From the NCBI GenBank assembly GCA_035308365.1, contig DATGGU010000077.1, forward strand, positions 1 to 55,352: 55,352 bases of DNA, written 5' to 3'. The DNA is from PALSA-505 sp035308365. GTDB taxonomy: Bacteria > Actinomycetota > Actinomycetes > Streptosporangiales > Streptosporangiaceae. This document shows, one piece after another, positions 33,899 through 43,029 of this stretch. The translations under genes were made by a program, and so were the position numbers. The notes below the pieces were generated by a model. It did not search any database. It worked only from the letters and a program-made list of their open reading frames with translations, and was not told where the DNA came from. How positions within the stretch are numbered: the first letter of the stretch is position 1; each line of letters opens with the position of its first letter.

Positions 33899-35782
33899 AT
33901 GACAGGCAGCCGGAAACCGCGCGGGCTCGCGGCACCCTTCGCACTCCCGGTGGGCTTCACGATGCTGCTCGCCGTGGGCACGGTCGCGGCCGGGCTGGGC
34001 GGCAAGCTGCCGGCCACCGGCGTGCTGATCGCCTGCGCGGTCGTGGCCGGCGTCGTGTCGTTCGTGGCCGAGCCCATCGCCGCGCCGGTGCTCGCGCTGA
34101 TCGGCTGGCTGACCACCATCGGGTTCGCCAAGCCGCCCTACGCCGATCTGCGGCCCACCGGGCCGGCCGCCGGGCACGCGGCCATCGCGCTCGCCGCCGC
34201 CGCGCTCGCCGGGGCCGGGCTGGGTGTGCTGTATCGCTGGAGCGCGGCACGGTTCACACTGGTAGGCATGGGTGCCTCCATCGACGCAGGCCGCGACGGC
34301 CAGTCCTTGCCCGGCGGCGGCTCCGCCGAGCGGACTGACGCCGGGCGGGTCGCCCCGGTTCTCCTGGAACCGGGCAAGCAGTCGAGCCTGGCCGGGGCCA
34401 TCCACGTGCGGCGGCGGCTGTACGGGGCCGCACTGGCGCTGGCCGCGATCCCGCTGCTGACGCTGGCCCTCGTGGCCGCGAGGCCAAGCCTGGATCCGGC
34501 CGACGACCTGCTGATCTACCTGGTGATCGTGGTGGCGACCGCGGTGATCGGCGGATTCTGGCCGGCCGTGCTTGCCGCCGTGGCCGCCAGCCTGCTGGTC
34601 AACTGGTACTTCACACCGCCGCTGCACACCTTCACCATTGGCGAGCCGCGCAACCTGCTGGCCCTGGTGCTGTTCGTGACCGTCGCGGTCGCGGTGAGCA
34701 GCGTCGTCCACCTGGCCGCCCGGCGGGCGCAGCAGGCGGCCCGCAGCCGGGAGGAGGCGGCGTCGCTGCTGACCCTGGCCCAGACGGTGCTGGGCGGCGC
34801 GGACACGCCCAAGGCCATCCTTGACCATTTGACCAGCACGGCCGGCGGCCGGGCCGAATTGCAGGAGCGGGTGTCCGGCCGCTGGGTCCCGGTGGCTTTC
34901 AGCGGGATCCCCGACGCCATGACCGGCTCCACCAGAATCGAAATCCGGCCCGACCTGGCCCTGATCGTGACCGAACACGCCGAGACCACCAGCCCCGGGC
35001 TGCTGGTCGGGTTCGCCGCCCAGGCCGCGGCCGCCCTCGACCGGGAACGGCTGCGCACCCAGGCCGCCCAGGCCGAGGCGCTGGCCGAAGGCAACCGGAT
35101 ACGCACCGCGCTGCTCGCCGCGGTCAGCCACGATCTGCGCACGCCGCTTGCCTCGATCAAGGCCAGCGCGAGCAGCCTGCGCCAGACCGACGTGGAATGG
35201 ACCGCCGCCGACCAGGCGGCGCTGTTGGCCACCATCGACCATAACGCCGACCGACTGGACGCGATCATCGGCAACCTGCTGGACATGAGCCGCCTGCACA
35301 CCGGCTCGCTGGACCCGTTCCTGCGGCCCACCGCCATCGACGAGGTGGCCCCGGTGGCGCTGCGCGGCCTTGACACCTCGGCCCAGATGAGGATGGCGGT
35401 GCCAGATGGGCTGCCGTTGGTGCGGGCCGATCCCGGGCTGCTCGAGCGGGTGCTGGCCAACCTGTTCTCCAACGCGCTGCGGCATTCGCCACCGGGACGG
35501 CCACCCGCGCTGCGGGCGCGCGTGCTGCACGACCGGGTGCTGCTCGAGGTCGTCGACCACGGCCTGGGCGTCCCGGACGATCTGAAGGAGCGGATCTTCG
35601 AGCCGTTCCTGCGCCTCGACAGCCACCACGGCGGCGTAGGCCTCGGCCTGGCGGTGGCCAAGGGGTTCGCCGAGGCGATGGGCGGGACGATCGTCGCGGC
35701 CGACACCCCGAACGGTGGCCTGACGATCAAGGTGATGCTGCCCACCGTTAGCAGCGAAGCCAAGACCGCGGCCGGAGCTTGA
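33863..35782 (+). CDS. kdpD: KdpD-like sensor histidine kinase, shortened N-terminus
   Basis: A 639-residue membrane kinase. Two or three N-terminal hydrophobic segments (about 25-110) and a linker precede the four-helix DUF4118/KdpD membrane domain (about 190-290; TAVIGGFWPAVLAAVAASLLVNWYFTPP-like, seen in part). The HisKA domain is AAVSHDLRTPLASIKAS (His about 423), followed by the HATPase with LFSNALRHSP and GVGLGLAVAKGF. It lacks the ~400-residue N-terminal sensor with Walker and USP domains of classical KdpD. The next gene is its response regulator. No kdpFABC is in the window. Confidence 0.87.
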   Translation: MTVRTKMTVRTKMTGSRKPRGLAAPFALPVGFTMLLAVGTVAAGLGGKLPATGVLIACAVVAGVVSFVAEPIAAPVLALIGWLTTIGFAKPPYADLRPTGPAAGHAAIALAAAALAGAGLGVLYRWSAARFTLVGMGASIDAGRDGQSLPGGGSAERTDAGRVAPVLLEPGKQSSLAGAIHVRRRLYGAALALAAIPLLTLALVAARPSLDPADDLLIYLVIVVATAVIGGFWPAVLAAVAASLLVNWYFTPPLHTFTIGEPRNLLALVLFVTVAVAVSSVVHLAARRAQQAARSREEAASLLTLAQTVLGGADTPKAILDHLTSTAGGRAELQERVSGRWVPVAFSGIPDAMTGSTRIEIRPDLALIVTEHAETTSPGLLVGFAAQAAAALDRERLRTQAAQAEALAEGNRIRTALLAAVSHDLRTPLASIKASASSLRQTDVEWTAADQAALLATIDHNADRLDAIIGNLLDMSRLHTGSLDPFLRPTAIDEVAPVALRGLDTSAQMRMAVPDGLPLVRADPGLLERVLANLFSNALRHSPPGRPPALRARVLHDRVLLEVVDHGLGVPDDLKERIFEPFLRLDSHHGGVGLGLAVAKGFAEAMGGTIVAADTPNGGLTIKVMLPTVSSEAKTAAGA

Positions 35783-35784
35783 CC

Positions 35785-36492
35785 GTGACCCGTGTGCTCG
35801 TGGTGGACGATGAGCCATCCATCGTCCGGGCGCTGCGGATCAACCTGACCGCGCGCAAGTACGAGGTCAGCGTGGCCACCGACGGCGCCTCCGGGCTCGC
35901 CGCCGCCGCGCGGGACCGGCCGGACGTGATGATCCTCGACATGGGCCTGCCGGACATGGACGGGACCGAGGTGATCCGCGGCGTACGCGGCTGGTCGTCC
36001 ACCCCGATCATCGTGTTGTCCGTCTGGGGCCAGGAGAGCCAGAAGGTGGCCGCGCTGGACGCCGGGGCCGACGACTACGTCACCAAGCCGTTCGGCATGG
36101 ACGAGTTGCTGGCGCGGCTGCGGGCGGCCGTCCGGCGTGCGTCACCCGCGCCGGATGAGCCGGTGGTCAGCACCGGGCACTTCACCGTGGATCTGGCCGC
36201 CAAGCGGGTGACCCGCGACGGTGCTCTGTCCGCCGGAAAGACGCCCTACGGCAACGGCGACGTGAGCCTGACCCCCACCGAGTGGCAGTTGCTCGAAGTG
36301 CTGGTGCGCAACCGTGGCCGCCTGGTGACCCAGCGCCAGCTACTCCAGGAGGTGTGGGGCCCCGCCTACGAGACGGAGAGCAACTACCTGCGGGTGTACG
36401 TCGCCCAATTGCGCCGCAAGCTGGAGCCCGAGCCGTCCAAGCCGCGCTACCTGCTCACCGAGCCCGGCATGGGCTACCGCTTCGCCGACTGA
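35785..36492 (+). CDS. kdpE: KdpE-like response regulator (OmpR family)
   Basis: A 235-residue winged-helix regulator. The receiver has VVDDEPS, phospho-Asp in VMILDMGLPDMDG (about 53) and KPFGMDELLARL. The C-terminal DNA-binding domain has LTPTEWQLLEVLVRNRGRLVTQRQLLQEVWGP-type sequence (seen in part) and LTEPGMGYRFAD. GTG at 35785 is chosen; a TTG at 35779 overlaps the kdpD stop and is the alternative. It is expressed with the kinase just upstream. Likely targets are the two KimA-like permeases, by position only. Confidence 0.88.
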   Translation: MTRVLVVDDEPSIVRALRINLTARKYEVSVATDGASGLAAAARDRPDVMILDMGLPDMDGTEVIRGVRGWSSTPIIVLSVWGQESQKVAALDAGADDYVTKPFGMDELLARLRAAVRRASPAPDEPVVSTGHFTVDLAAKRVTRDGALSAGKTPYGNGDVSLTPTEWQLLEVLVRNRGRLVTQRQLLQEVWGPAYETESNYLRVYVAQLRRKLEPEPSKPRYLLTEPGMGYRFAD

Positions 36493-36503
36493 CCGGCACC
36501 TCT

Positions 36504-36519
36504 GGTACTTTGGCGTACC
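36504..36519. promoter_or_regulatory. Short inverted repeat upstream of the diiron gene
   Basis: GGTAC-tttggc-GTACC lies 66 bp before the diiron gene start, just after the end of kdpE. It could be an operator. It is a 5-bp arm with no regulator assigned, so this is tentative. Confidence 0.35.
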
Positions 36520-36584
36520 GTCGACTTAGAATGGCGTTCTACTAGGGCGTAACGTAGAGGTCGTCGCGCGCCGCGGAGGTCGCC

Positions 36585-37691
36585 ATGAGCACGTATGACT
36601 TGTATGCCACACCCGTCGAGCGAGAGACCTGGGACGTTCCCACCGCCGGGGCGACCCGCTTCAACTGGGACTACGACAGCGGCCGTGGCCGCCTGCTGGA
36701 TCTGTACCAGCGTGGCAAGGACAAGCAGTGGGACGCCACCAAGCGGATCGACTGGGATCTGCCGGTGAACCCGTTCAACGTCATGGAGGTCGGCGACGAG
36801 TTCTGCCCGATCTACGGGTCGCCGCAGTGGGACAAGATGTCGCAGCAGGAACGCGACGAACTCAGCCACCACCTGAGCGCGTGGCTGTTCAGCCAGTTCC
36901 TGCACGGCGAGCAGGGCGCACTGACCGTGGCGGCCAGAATCGTCGAGTCGGTGCCGGACATCGACTCCAAGTTCTACGCGGCCACCCAGACCATGGACGA
37001 GGCGCGGCATGTCGAGCTGTACTCGCGGTTCATGCGGGAGAAGATCGGCCTGTACTACCCGATCAACGACGACCTGGCGAAGCTGCTGGCCGACGCGCTC
37101 AACGACTCCCGCTGGGACCTGCCCTACCTCGGCATGCAGGTGCTGATCGAGGGACTGGCCCTGGCCGCCTTCGGGGTGCACCGGGACATGGCCCAGAACG
37201 CGCTGGTCAAGCAGTTGCTGGCCTACGTCATGCAGGACGAGGCCAGGCACGTGGCGTTCGGCAGGCTGGCGCTGCGCGACTATTACGCCGAGCTGACCGA
37301 GGCGGAGCGGGCCGACCGGGAAGAGTTCGTGGTCGAAGGCTGCTACCTGATGCGCAACCGGTTCCGCGGCCGCGAGGTCTGGGAGCGGATGGGCTTCGAC
37401 GTGGCCGAGTGCCTGGCGTTCACCGAGCACTCCCCGGTCCAGCAGGCGTTCCGCACGCTACTGTTCAGCCGGATCGTGCCGTGCGTGAAGGACATCGGGC
37501 TGTGGGGTCCCAAGGTCCAGCACGCCTACCTCGACCTGGGCGTCATCGACGCCGCCAAGACCGACCTGGAAGACCTGATGCGCCAGGACGAGGAGATCGC
37601 CGAGCGGGTAGACGCGGAGAAGTACGCCGCCGAACTCGCCGCCCGCAAGAGCGAGGTAGACGCCGCCATCACGGTCGGCGCCGAAGGCTGA
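36585..37691 (+). CDS. Ferritin-like diiron protein (AurF / R2-like family)
   Basis: A 368-residue four-helix-bundle protein with a complete diiron ligand set. The carboxylates and histidines come from HGEQGALTVAARIVE (Glu), TMDEARHVELY (E-x-x-H), VLIEGLALAAFG (Glu) and VMQDEARHVAFG (E-x-x-H). Such proteins oxygenate or N-oxidise small substrates or act as ferritin-like oxidases; the substrate is not known. ATG at 36585 follows GGAGG. It faces the EphD-like gene convergently across a repeat. Confidence 0.9.
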   Translation: MSTYDLYATPVERETWDVPTAGATRFNWDYDSGRGRLLDLYQRGKDKQWDATKRIDWDLPVNPFNVMEVGDEFCPIYGSPQWDKMSQQERDELSHHLSAWLFSQFLHGEQGALTVAARIVESVPDIDSKFYAATQTMDEARHVELYSRFMREKIGLYYPINDDLAKLLADALNDSRWDLPYLGMQVLIEGLALAAFGVHRDMAQNALVKQLLAYVMQDEARHVAFGRLALRDYYAELTEAERADREEFVVEGCYLMRNRFRGREVWERMGFDVAECLAFTEHSPVQQAFRTLLFSRIVPCVKDIGLWGPKVQHAYLDLGVIDAAKTDLEDLMRQDEEIAERVDAEKYAAELAARKSEVDAAITVGAEG

Positions 37692-37720
37692 CGCGGCGGC
37701 TCCTTCGCCTCCCGGGCCGG

Positions 37721-37906
37721 GGCCAGGGTGGTCGATCCGGGGGCCGACCGCCACCAGAGGGTGTCGATCCGGGGGTCGACCGCCTTGGTGGGGAATGGGA
37801 CGGGTGGTTCGCCTGGGCTGGCGGCCAGGGTGGTCGATCCGGGGTTCGACCGCCATCTGAGGGTGTCGATCCGGGTTCCGACCGCCTTGGTGGGGTTTGG
37901 TCCCCG
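37721..37906. repeat. Palindrome-rich repeat between two convergent genes
   Basis: Two copies of a block of about 100 bp, each with two near-palindromes of the type GGTCGATCCGGGGGTCGACC, separated by short linkers (AGAGGGTGTC, CCTTGGTGGGG). The four palindromes are near-identical with single substitutions. They may end both genes or fold as DNA hairpins. Confidence 0.8.
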
Positions 37907-37931
37907 GCTTAAGCTCGAGCGCACCGGCGGG

Positions 37932-39743
37932 TCAGTTGCGGCCTAGGCGTTCCAGGCGGGTTAGGGAGCGCTCGTCGGAGCGGCGAGCCAGACGGCGCAT
38001 GGCGCCTGGGGCGATCCTGGACATGGCGTAGCTGACCTGAGCCTCGGCGTTGACCGGGACCATGGACCGGTTCTCCAGCACCGCGCGCAGCACCGCGACC
38101 GCGACCTTCTCCGGTGGGAAGTTCCGCCGGGCGAACGCCTTCTTCGCGCCTGCCCGCAGCAGCGCCTCGGTCTCGCCCGAGGTGCCCGCGTAGTGGGTGG
38201 CGGTGGCGATCCCGGTATTCGTGAAGCCGGGGCAGATCGCGGTCACGCCGATCCCGGCCGAGGCCAGCTCCGCACCCAGGCACTCGCTGAGCATCCGGAC
38301 CGCGGCCTTGGTCGCCGAGTAGGCGGGCAGCATGGCGGTCGGTGCGAACGCCGCCGCCGAGGCGATGTTCACCAGGTGGCCGCCCTGCCCGCGCTCGACC
38401 ATCTGCGCGCCGAACAGCCGGCAGCCACGGGCCACGCCGAGGAGGTTCACGTCGGTGATCCGCCGCCAGTCCTCCTCGGTGTGCTTGAGGAACGACCCAG
38501 CGATAGCGATCCCGGCGTTGTTCACTACGACGTCCGGCACGCCGTGGGTGTCTTTGACCCAGGCCGCGAAGCGTTCCATGCCCGCTGGATCGCTCACATC
38601 CACCTGGTACGGATGCGCCACGCCGCCGTGCGCACCGATCATTTCGCTGGTCCGTACGGAACTGTTCAAGTCCACGTCCGCGGCGACCAGCTCGGCGCCG
38701 TTGGCGGCGAATGCCAGGCAGATGGCCCGGCCGATGCCACTGCCCGCACCGGTGACGACGACCAGGTTCCCGCCGAACGGCTGGCGGCCCCGGCTGGCGT
38801 CGGCGCGCCGCAGATCCCGGGTGGCCGGGCTGCCGTCCACGTGCGCGGCGAACTCGGTGATCCACTCCGCCAGCCGGGGCGCGTGGGTCCGCTGGATCCA
38901 GTGCGTGGCGCGGGTCCGGCGCAGCCACAGCCGGGGCGTGTAGCCGCGGGCGGAGAGCTGGGTCTGCTCGGCGATGAACCTGTCCCTGGTGGCGATGATC
39001 ACCTGCACCGGGACGTCGACGTTCGCGGGCTGCGGGCGGGTCATCCGGCTGGGCATGTTCGCCCGGTACAGCGAGATGCCGTGGATGCCGTCCTGGGTGA
39101 TCGTGTCGGCGGGGTGCCCGGGACGGGGGGTGACGCCGCCGGCCGCAAGCAGCTTGCCCCAGTTGCGGCCGAGCCCGCGCCAGGCCAGTTCGGGCAGCGC
39201 CGGGATCTGGAAGAAGCCGATGTACCAGGACTTGCGCATCTGGCTGAAGAAATCGGCGGCGCCGCGCGGGCTGCGCAGCGCGCGGCGGCGCAGCCAGGCG
39301 CTGGCCTGGTCGATGGACGGCCCGCACATCGAGGTGAACGAGGCCACCCGCCCGGCCAGGCTGGGCGTGCTCACCGCCTCCCAGCACTGCAGCGAGCCCC
39401 AGTCGTGGCCGACCAGGTGTACCGGCCGGTCCGGGCTCACCTCCTTGATGACCGCCTCGAGGTCGGCGATGAGCTTGGCGAACGCGTAGCCCGCCAGCCC
39501 GGCCGGCGCGGTGGAGGCGCCCGCCCCGCGCACGTCGTAGCTGACCACGTGGAACCGGGGGGCGAGAAGCTCGGCCAGTTCGTCCCACACCGCGTGCGTG
39601 TCGGGATAGCCGTGCACCAGGACCACGGTGGGGTTGGCCGGATCGCCGCGCTGGAAGACCGCGAGCTTGACATCTCCCGCATCGAGCCTGCTGCTGCGCA
39701 CCTGCTGCCGTATCGCCGGTGTGCCCGATCCGTTCGGGTCCAT
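37932..39743 (-). CDS. ephD: Alpha/beta hydrolase - SDR fusion, EphD-like
   Basis: About 603 residues in two domains. An alpha/beta hydrolase (about 15-320) has VVLVHGYPDTHAVWDEL, oxyanion-region HVSYDVRGAGAS-like sequence and the nucleophile region VGHDWGSLQCW. A classical SDR (about 345-600) has the nucleotide motif VVTGAGSGIGRA, NNAG, and the catalytic Ser with Y-x-x-x-K (YSATKAAV). This matches mycobacterial EphD, which is linked to mycolate or lipid metabolism. ATG at 39741-39743 (MDPNGSG) is preferred; a frame to 39881 adds 46 residues. Confidence 0.88.
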   Translation of the reverse strand: MDPNGSGTPAIRQQVRSSRLDAGDVKLAVFQRGDPANPTVVLVHGYPDTHAVWDELAELLAPRFHVVSYDVRGAGASTAPAGLAGYAFAKLIADLEAVIKEVSPDRPVHLVGHDWGSLQCWEAVSTPSLAGRVASFTSMCGPSIDQASAWLRRRALRSPRGAADFFSQMRKSWYIGFFQIPALPELAWRGLGRNWGKLLAAGGVTPRPGHPADTITQDGIHGISLYRANMPSRMTRPQPANVDVPVQVIIATRDRFIAEQTQLSARGYTPRLWLRRTRATHWIQRTHAPRLAEWITEFAAHVDGSPATRDLRRADASRGRQPFGGNLVVVTGAGSGIGRAICLAFAANGAELVAADVDLNSSVRTSEMIGAHGGVAHPYQVDVSDPAGMERFAAWVKDTHGVPDVVVNNAGIAIAGSFLKHTEEDWRRITDVNLLGVARGCRLFGAQMVERGQGGHLVNIASAAAFAPTAMLPAYSATKAAVRMLSECLGAELASAGIGVTAICPGFTNTGIATATHYAGTSGETEALLRAGAKKAFARRNFPPEKVAVAVLRAVLENRSMVPVNAEAQVSYAMSRIAPGAMRRLARRSDERSLTRLERLGRN

Positions 39744-40078
39744 CGCGCCTCCCTCGCCGCACGGCCTGCGGAAAGCGGCAGGGCCGCAACTGTCGTTTCG
39801 GGCGCTGCCTGATTCAGATGTTACTGGCGGGTAGCCCAATTGTGGAACATGGCGTGCTTCACATAAACAAACGATGAACAACGCACTTTAGCCGAGTTGG
39901 GGCCGTGCCGGACAAGGCGCCGGAGACTCGGGGCAACATGGGGCAAATAGCGGCTGGGCCAGGCTTGCTCTGAAATACCGGCTGACACATCAGCCTCTCT
40001 CGCCCCATAGAGCAGACTTGGGGCAGCAACGGACAAGACGGCGGGTAGGCCAGGCCAGCTCCGGGTACGGAGTGCTAT
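39744..40078. other. Divergent intergenic region between ephD-like and Rieske genes
   Basis: Contains two loosely related blocks (about 39895-39975 and 40015-40078), each with TTGGGGC, CGGACAAG and GGCCAGGC. The blocks may share an ancestor or a binding pattern. No gene or RNA is recognised. Confidence 0.4.
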
Positions 40079-41041
40079 GTGAGCCCTCGTCGTCCCATGC
40101 CGTTCTCCCGCAGTGCCGGCGACTCCGACGCCACCACGGCCCCGGCCCGCAAGCCACGGCGGTGGCGCCGCCGGATGCCCAGCGCGGTAGACGTGGCCGA
40201 GCGCATCGAGCACGCCAGCGGCCTGGACAACGCGACCGCGGCGATCGGCGGTGCGGTGCGCACGGCCCTGCGCCGCAGCGGCACGGCCGACCTGCTGCAT
40301 GGCGTCCCGCTTGGCCAGCCAGCGCATCCGCCGCTGGTCCGCGTGCCGATCGGCTGCTGGGCCTCGGCGGCCCTGCTCGACCTGCTGCCGGGGACGTCGC
40401 GGGCCGCTCAGGCGCTGATCGCCACCGGCATCGTGGGCACCGTCCCGGCAGCCGCGGCCGGACTGGCCGACTGGTCGGCACTGCACCGCGAGCAGCAGCG
40501 GGTCGGCTTGGTGCACGCCGCGTCCGGGGCGACGGCCACGGCCCTGTTCTCCGCGTCGCTGCTGGCTCGCGCCGCCGGGCGGCACCGCAGCGGCAAGCTC
40601 CTTTCGCTTGGCGGCCTCACCGCGGCGGCAGCCGGCGGGTACCTGGGCGGGCACCTGGCGTTCCGGCTGGGTGCGGGCGCCAGCCACGCCGAGCCGGTCG
40701 CCCACCTGGCCCCGCTCGGCTGGCACGACCTGTGCCGGGTCCGGGATCTGCCCGACGGCCGCCCGGTCCGCAAGCCGCTCGGCTACCTCAACCTGCTGGT
40801 ACTCCGCCAGGGCACCTCGGTCACCGCCCTGGCCGACCACTGCGCCCACCTCGGCGGCCCGCTGCACCAGGGCAGGCTCGTGTCCGAAGGCGAGGACCTG
40901 TGTGTGGTCTGCCCCTGGCACGGCAGCACGTTCCGGATCGCCGACGGCACGGTCGTGCACGGCCCGGCCACCGCCCGCCAGCCCGCCTTCGACACCAGAA
41001 TCACCCAGTCCGGCATGCTCCAGGTACGGCCGCGGACCTGA
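40079..41041 (+). CDS. Rieske [2Fe-2S] protein with N-terminal DUF2231-like membrane domain
   Basis: A 320-residue protein. The N-terminal half (about 60-200) has three to four hydrophobic segments of the DUF2231 type. The C-terminal half (about 215-320) is a Rieske domain with ligand pairs CAHLGG (C-x-H) and CPWHGSTF (C-x-x-H), 19 residues apart as in Rieske ferredoxins. The start is GTG at 40079. It probably passes electrons to a membrane-associated partner that is not in the window. Confidence 0.9.
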   Translation: MSPRRPMPFSRSAGDSDATTAPARKPRRWRRRMPSAVDVAERIEHASGLDNATAAIGGAVRTALRRSGTADLLHGVPLGQPAHPPLVRVPIGCWASAALLDLLPGTSRAAQALIATGIVGTVPAAAAGLADWSALHREQQRVGLVHAASGATATALFSASLLARAAGRHRSGKLLSLGGLTAAAAGGYLGGHLAFRLGAGASHAEPVAHLAPLGWHDLCRVRDLPDGRPVRKPLGYLNLLVLRQGTSVTALADHCAHLGGPLHQGRLVSEGEDLCVVCPWHGSTFRIADGTVVHGPATARQPAFDTRITQSGMLQVRPRT

Positions 41042-41054
41042 GTCAGGGGCCAGG

Positions 41055-42161
41055 TCAGCCGACTGTGTCGGAACCCATGGCCGTCGTGCTGTCGGAGCCG
41101 TTGGCCGCTGGAGCGTCGGCCCGCTGGCCGGCATCACCGTCGGGCAGACCATCCGTTCCGGTGTCGGTCAGCCAGCCCGGGGTCTCGGTGAGCGAGCCGG
41201 GCGCCCAGAACGGCCCGGACTCGCCGGTGGGCTCGGCCCGCTCGCGTGAGCTGGACCGGGGGGTGAAGAACCCGCCGAGTCCCTCCAGGGCCTTGCCCAG
41301 CTCGCTCGGGACGATCCAGATCTTGTTGGAGTCGCCCTGGGCGATCTGCGGCAGCATCTGCAGGTACTGGTAGGCGAGCAACTCGTTGTCCGGATGACCC
41401 TCGTGGATCGCGCGGAAGACGGTGGCGATCGCATCGGCCTCGCCCTTGGCCCGCAGCGCGCGGGACTCGGCGTCCGCCCTGGCCCGCAGCACCGCGGCCT
41501 CGGCCTCGCCCTTGGCCCGCAGGACAGCCGCCTGCTTGCCGCCCTCCGCGCTGAGGATCGCGGCCTGCTTCTCACCCTCGGCGCTCAGGATCGCCGCGCG
41601 CTTGTCCCGGTCGGCGCGCATCTGCTTCTCCATCGAGTCCTGGATGGAGCCGGGTGGCTCGATGGCCTTCAGCTCGACCCGGCTCACCCGGATGCCCCAC
41701 TTGCCGGTGGCCTCGTCCAGCTCGCGCCGCAGCTCGCTGTTGATCTGGTCGCGTGAGGTGAGGGTCCGCTCCAGGTCCATCCCACCGACCACGTTCCGCA
41801 GCGTGGTGACGGTGAGCTGCTCGACCGCGGTGATGAAGTTCGCCACCTCGTAGGTGGCCGCCCGTGGGTCGGTGACCTGGTAGTAGATGACCGAGTCGAT
41901 GCTGACCACCAGGTTGTCCTTGGTGATCACCGGCTGCGGCGGGAAGCTGACCACCTGCTCGCGCATGTCGATGAGCGGCCGGAGCCGGTCGATGAACGGG
42001 ATCACGATGTTCAGGCCGGGATGCAGCGTCCGGTGGTAGCGGCCGAACCTCTCCACGATCCCCGACGTGGCCTGCGGGACGATCCTGACCGCCCGTACCA
42101 CGGTGAAGACGGCGAGAGCAACGACGACCAGCGCTACAACGGCCGCGACGGTCCCGCTCAT
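41055..42161 (-). CDS. SPFH/Band-7 protein (stomatin/HflK-like)
   Basis: A 368-residue protein. One N-terminal transmembrane helix (about 5-25) leads to an SPFH domain (IVERFGRYHRTLHPGLNIVIPFIDRLRPLIDMREQ). A long coiled region of repeated ILSAEGEKQAAILSAEGGKQAAVLRAKGEAEAAVLRARA type (about 195-240) promotes oligomerisation, followed by a disordered acidic tail. It is a scaffold of functional membrane microdomains. The usual NfeD partner gene is not adjacent. Confidence 0.92.
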   Translation of the reverse strand: MSGTVAAVVALVVVALAVFTVVRAVRIVPQATSGIVERFGRYHRTLHPGLNIVIPFIDRLRPLIDMREQVVSFPPQPVITKDNLVVSIDSVIYYQVTDPRAATYEVANFITAVEQLTVTTLRNVVGGMDLERTLTSRDQINSELRRELDEATGKWGIRVSRVELKAIEPPGSIQDSMEKQMRADRDKRAAILSAEGEKQAAILSAEGGKQAAVLRAKGEAEAAVLRARADAESRALRAKGEADAIATVFRAIHEGHPDNELLAYQYLQMLPQIAQGDSNKIWIVPSELGKALEGLGGFFTPRSSSRERAEPTGESGPFWAPGSLTETPGWLTDTGTDGLPDGDAGQRADAPAANGSDSTTAMGSDTVG

Positions 42162-42240
42162 GCTGGCTCCGGGCGGATCCGCGGCACCCGGGCCTGATAT
42201 GGCCTCATATCCCGAATGGTAGGTCGGAAAAGGGCAAACG

Positions 42241-43029
42241 TCAGGTCACGGCCCTGGCGGTCCAGCGGGAGTGCCTGTGCTCCACCGAGAGCCGGATGCC
42301 GAAACAGGCGGACAGGTTCTGCTCGGTGAACACCCCGGTCAGCTCGCCGGCGGCCACGATGAGGCCCTTGCGCAGCAGCATCGCATGGGTGAATCCCTCC
42401 GGCACTTCCTCGACGTGGTGCGTGACCAGCACGATGGTCGGCGCCTTCGGGTCGTGGGCGAGCTTGGACAGACGCTGTACCAGGTCCTCCCGGCCGCCCA
42501 GGTCGAGCCCGGCGGCGGGCTCGTCGAGCAGCAGCAGTTCGGGGTCGGACATCATGGCCCTGGCGATCTGCACACGCTTGCGCTCGCCTTCGGACAGCGT
42601 GGCGAACCTGCGCCGGATCAGATGCGCGCAGCCCAGCGCTTCGAGCAGCTCGACCGCCCTGGTGACATCGGCCGACTCGTAGTCTTCCTTCCAGCGGCCG
42701 AGGATCCCGTAGGTCGCGGTGAGCACCAGGTCGATCACCTTCTCCGAGGCCGACACCCGTTCGGCCACGGCGGCGCTGGCCAGCCCGACCCTGGAGCGCA
42801 GGTCGAAGACGTCCACCTCGCCCATCCGCTGGCCGAGTATCTCGGCCGTGCCGGTGGTGGGGAACAGTTGCGTGGCGGCCACCTGGAGCAACGTGGTCTT
42901 GCCCGCGCCGTTCGGGCCGATGACCACCCAGCGCTCGTCCGCGTGCACCGCCCAGTCGATGTCACGCAGCAGCATCGACTTCTCCCGCCGGACCCCAACG
43001 CCGCGCAACCGCAGGACTTCGTCGGACAT
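42241..43029 (-). CDS. ABC transporter ATP-binding protein
   Basis: A 262-residue nucleotide-binding domain. Walker A is GPNGAGKTTLL, the signature LSEGERKRVQIA, Walker B LLLLDEPAAGLDL and the H-loop VTHHVEEV. ATG at 43027-43029 (MSDEVLRLRGVGV) is the likely start; upstream frames are not family-like. Such single ABC proteins with a molybdate/YheH-like order are common in actinomycetes. No permease is adjacent. Confidence 0.92.
   Translation of the reverse strand: MSDEVLRLRGVGVRREKSMLLRDIDWAVHADERWVVIGPNGAGKTTLLQVAATQLFPTTGTAEILGQRMGEVDVFDLRSRVGLASAAVAERVSASEKVIDLVLTATYGILGRWKEDYESADVTRAVELLEALGCAHLIRRRFATLSEGERKRVQIARAMMSDPELLLLDEPAAGLDLGGREDLVQRLSKLAHDPKAPTIVLVTHHVEEVPEGFTHAMLLRKGLIVAAGELTGVFTEQNLSACFGIRLSVEHRHSRWTARAVT

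Noticed and set aside
33791..35818. Minus-strand 675-residue frame opposite kdpD
   Set aside because: Antisense shadow with Gly/His/Arg-rich composition; kdpD is coherent on the plus strand.
37721..37906. CRISPR array
   Set aside because: The repeats are palindromic blocks of unequal spacing without unique spacers of constant length, and no cas genes are nearby.
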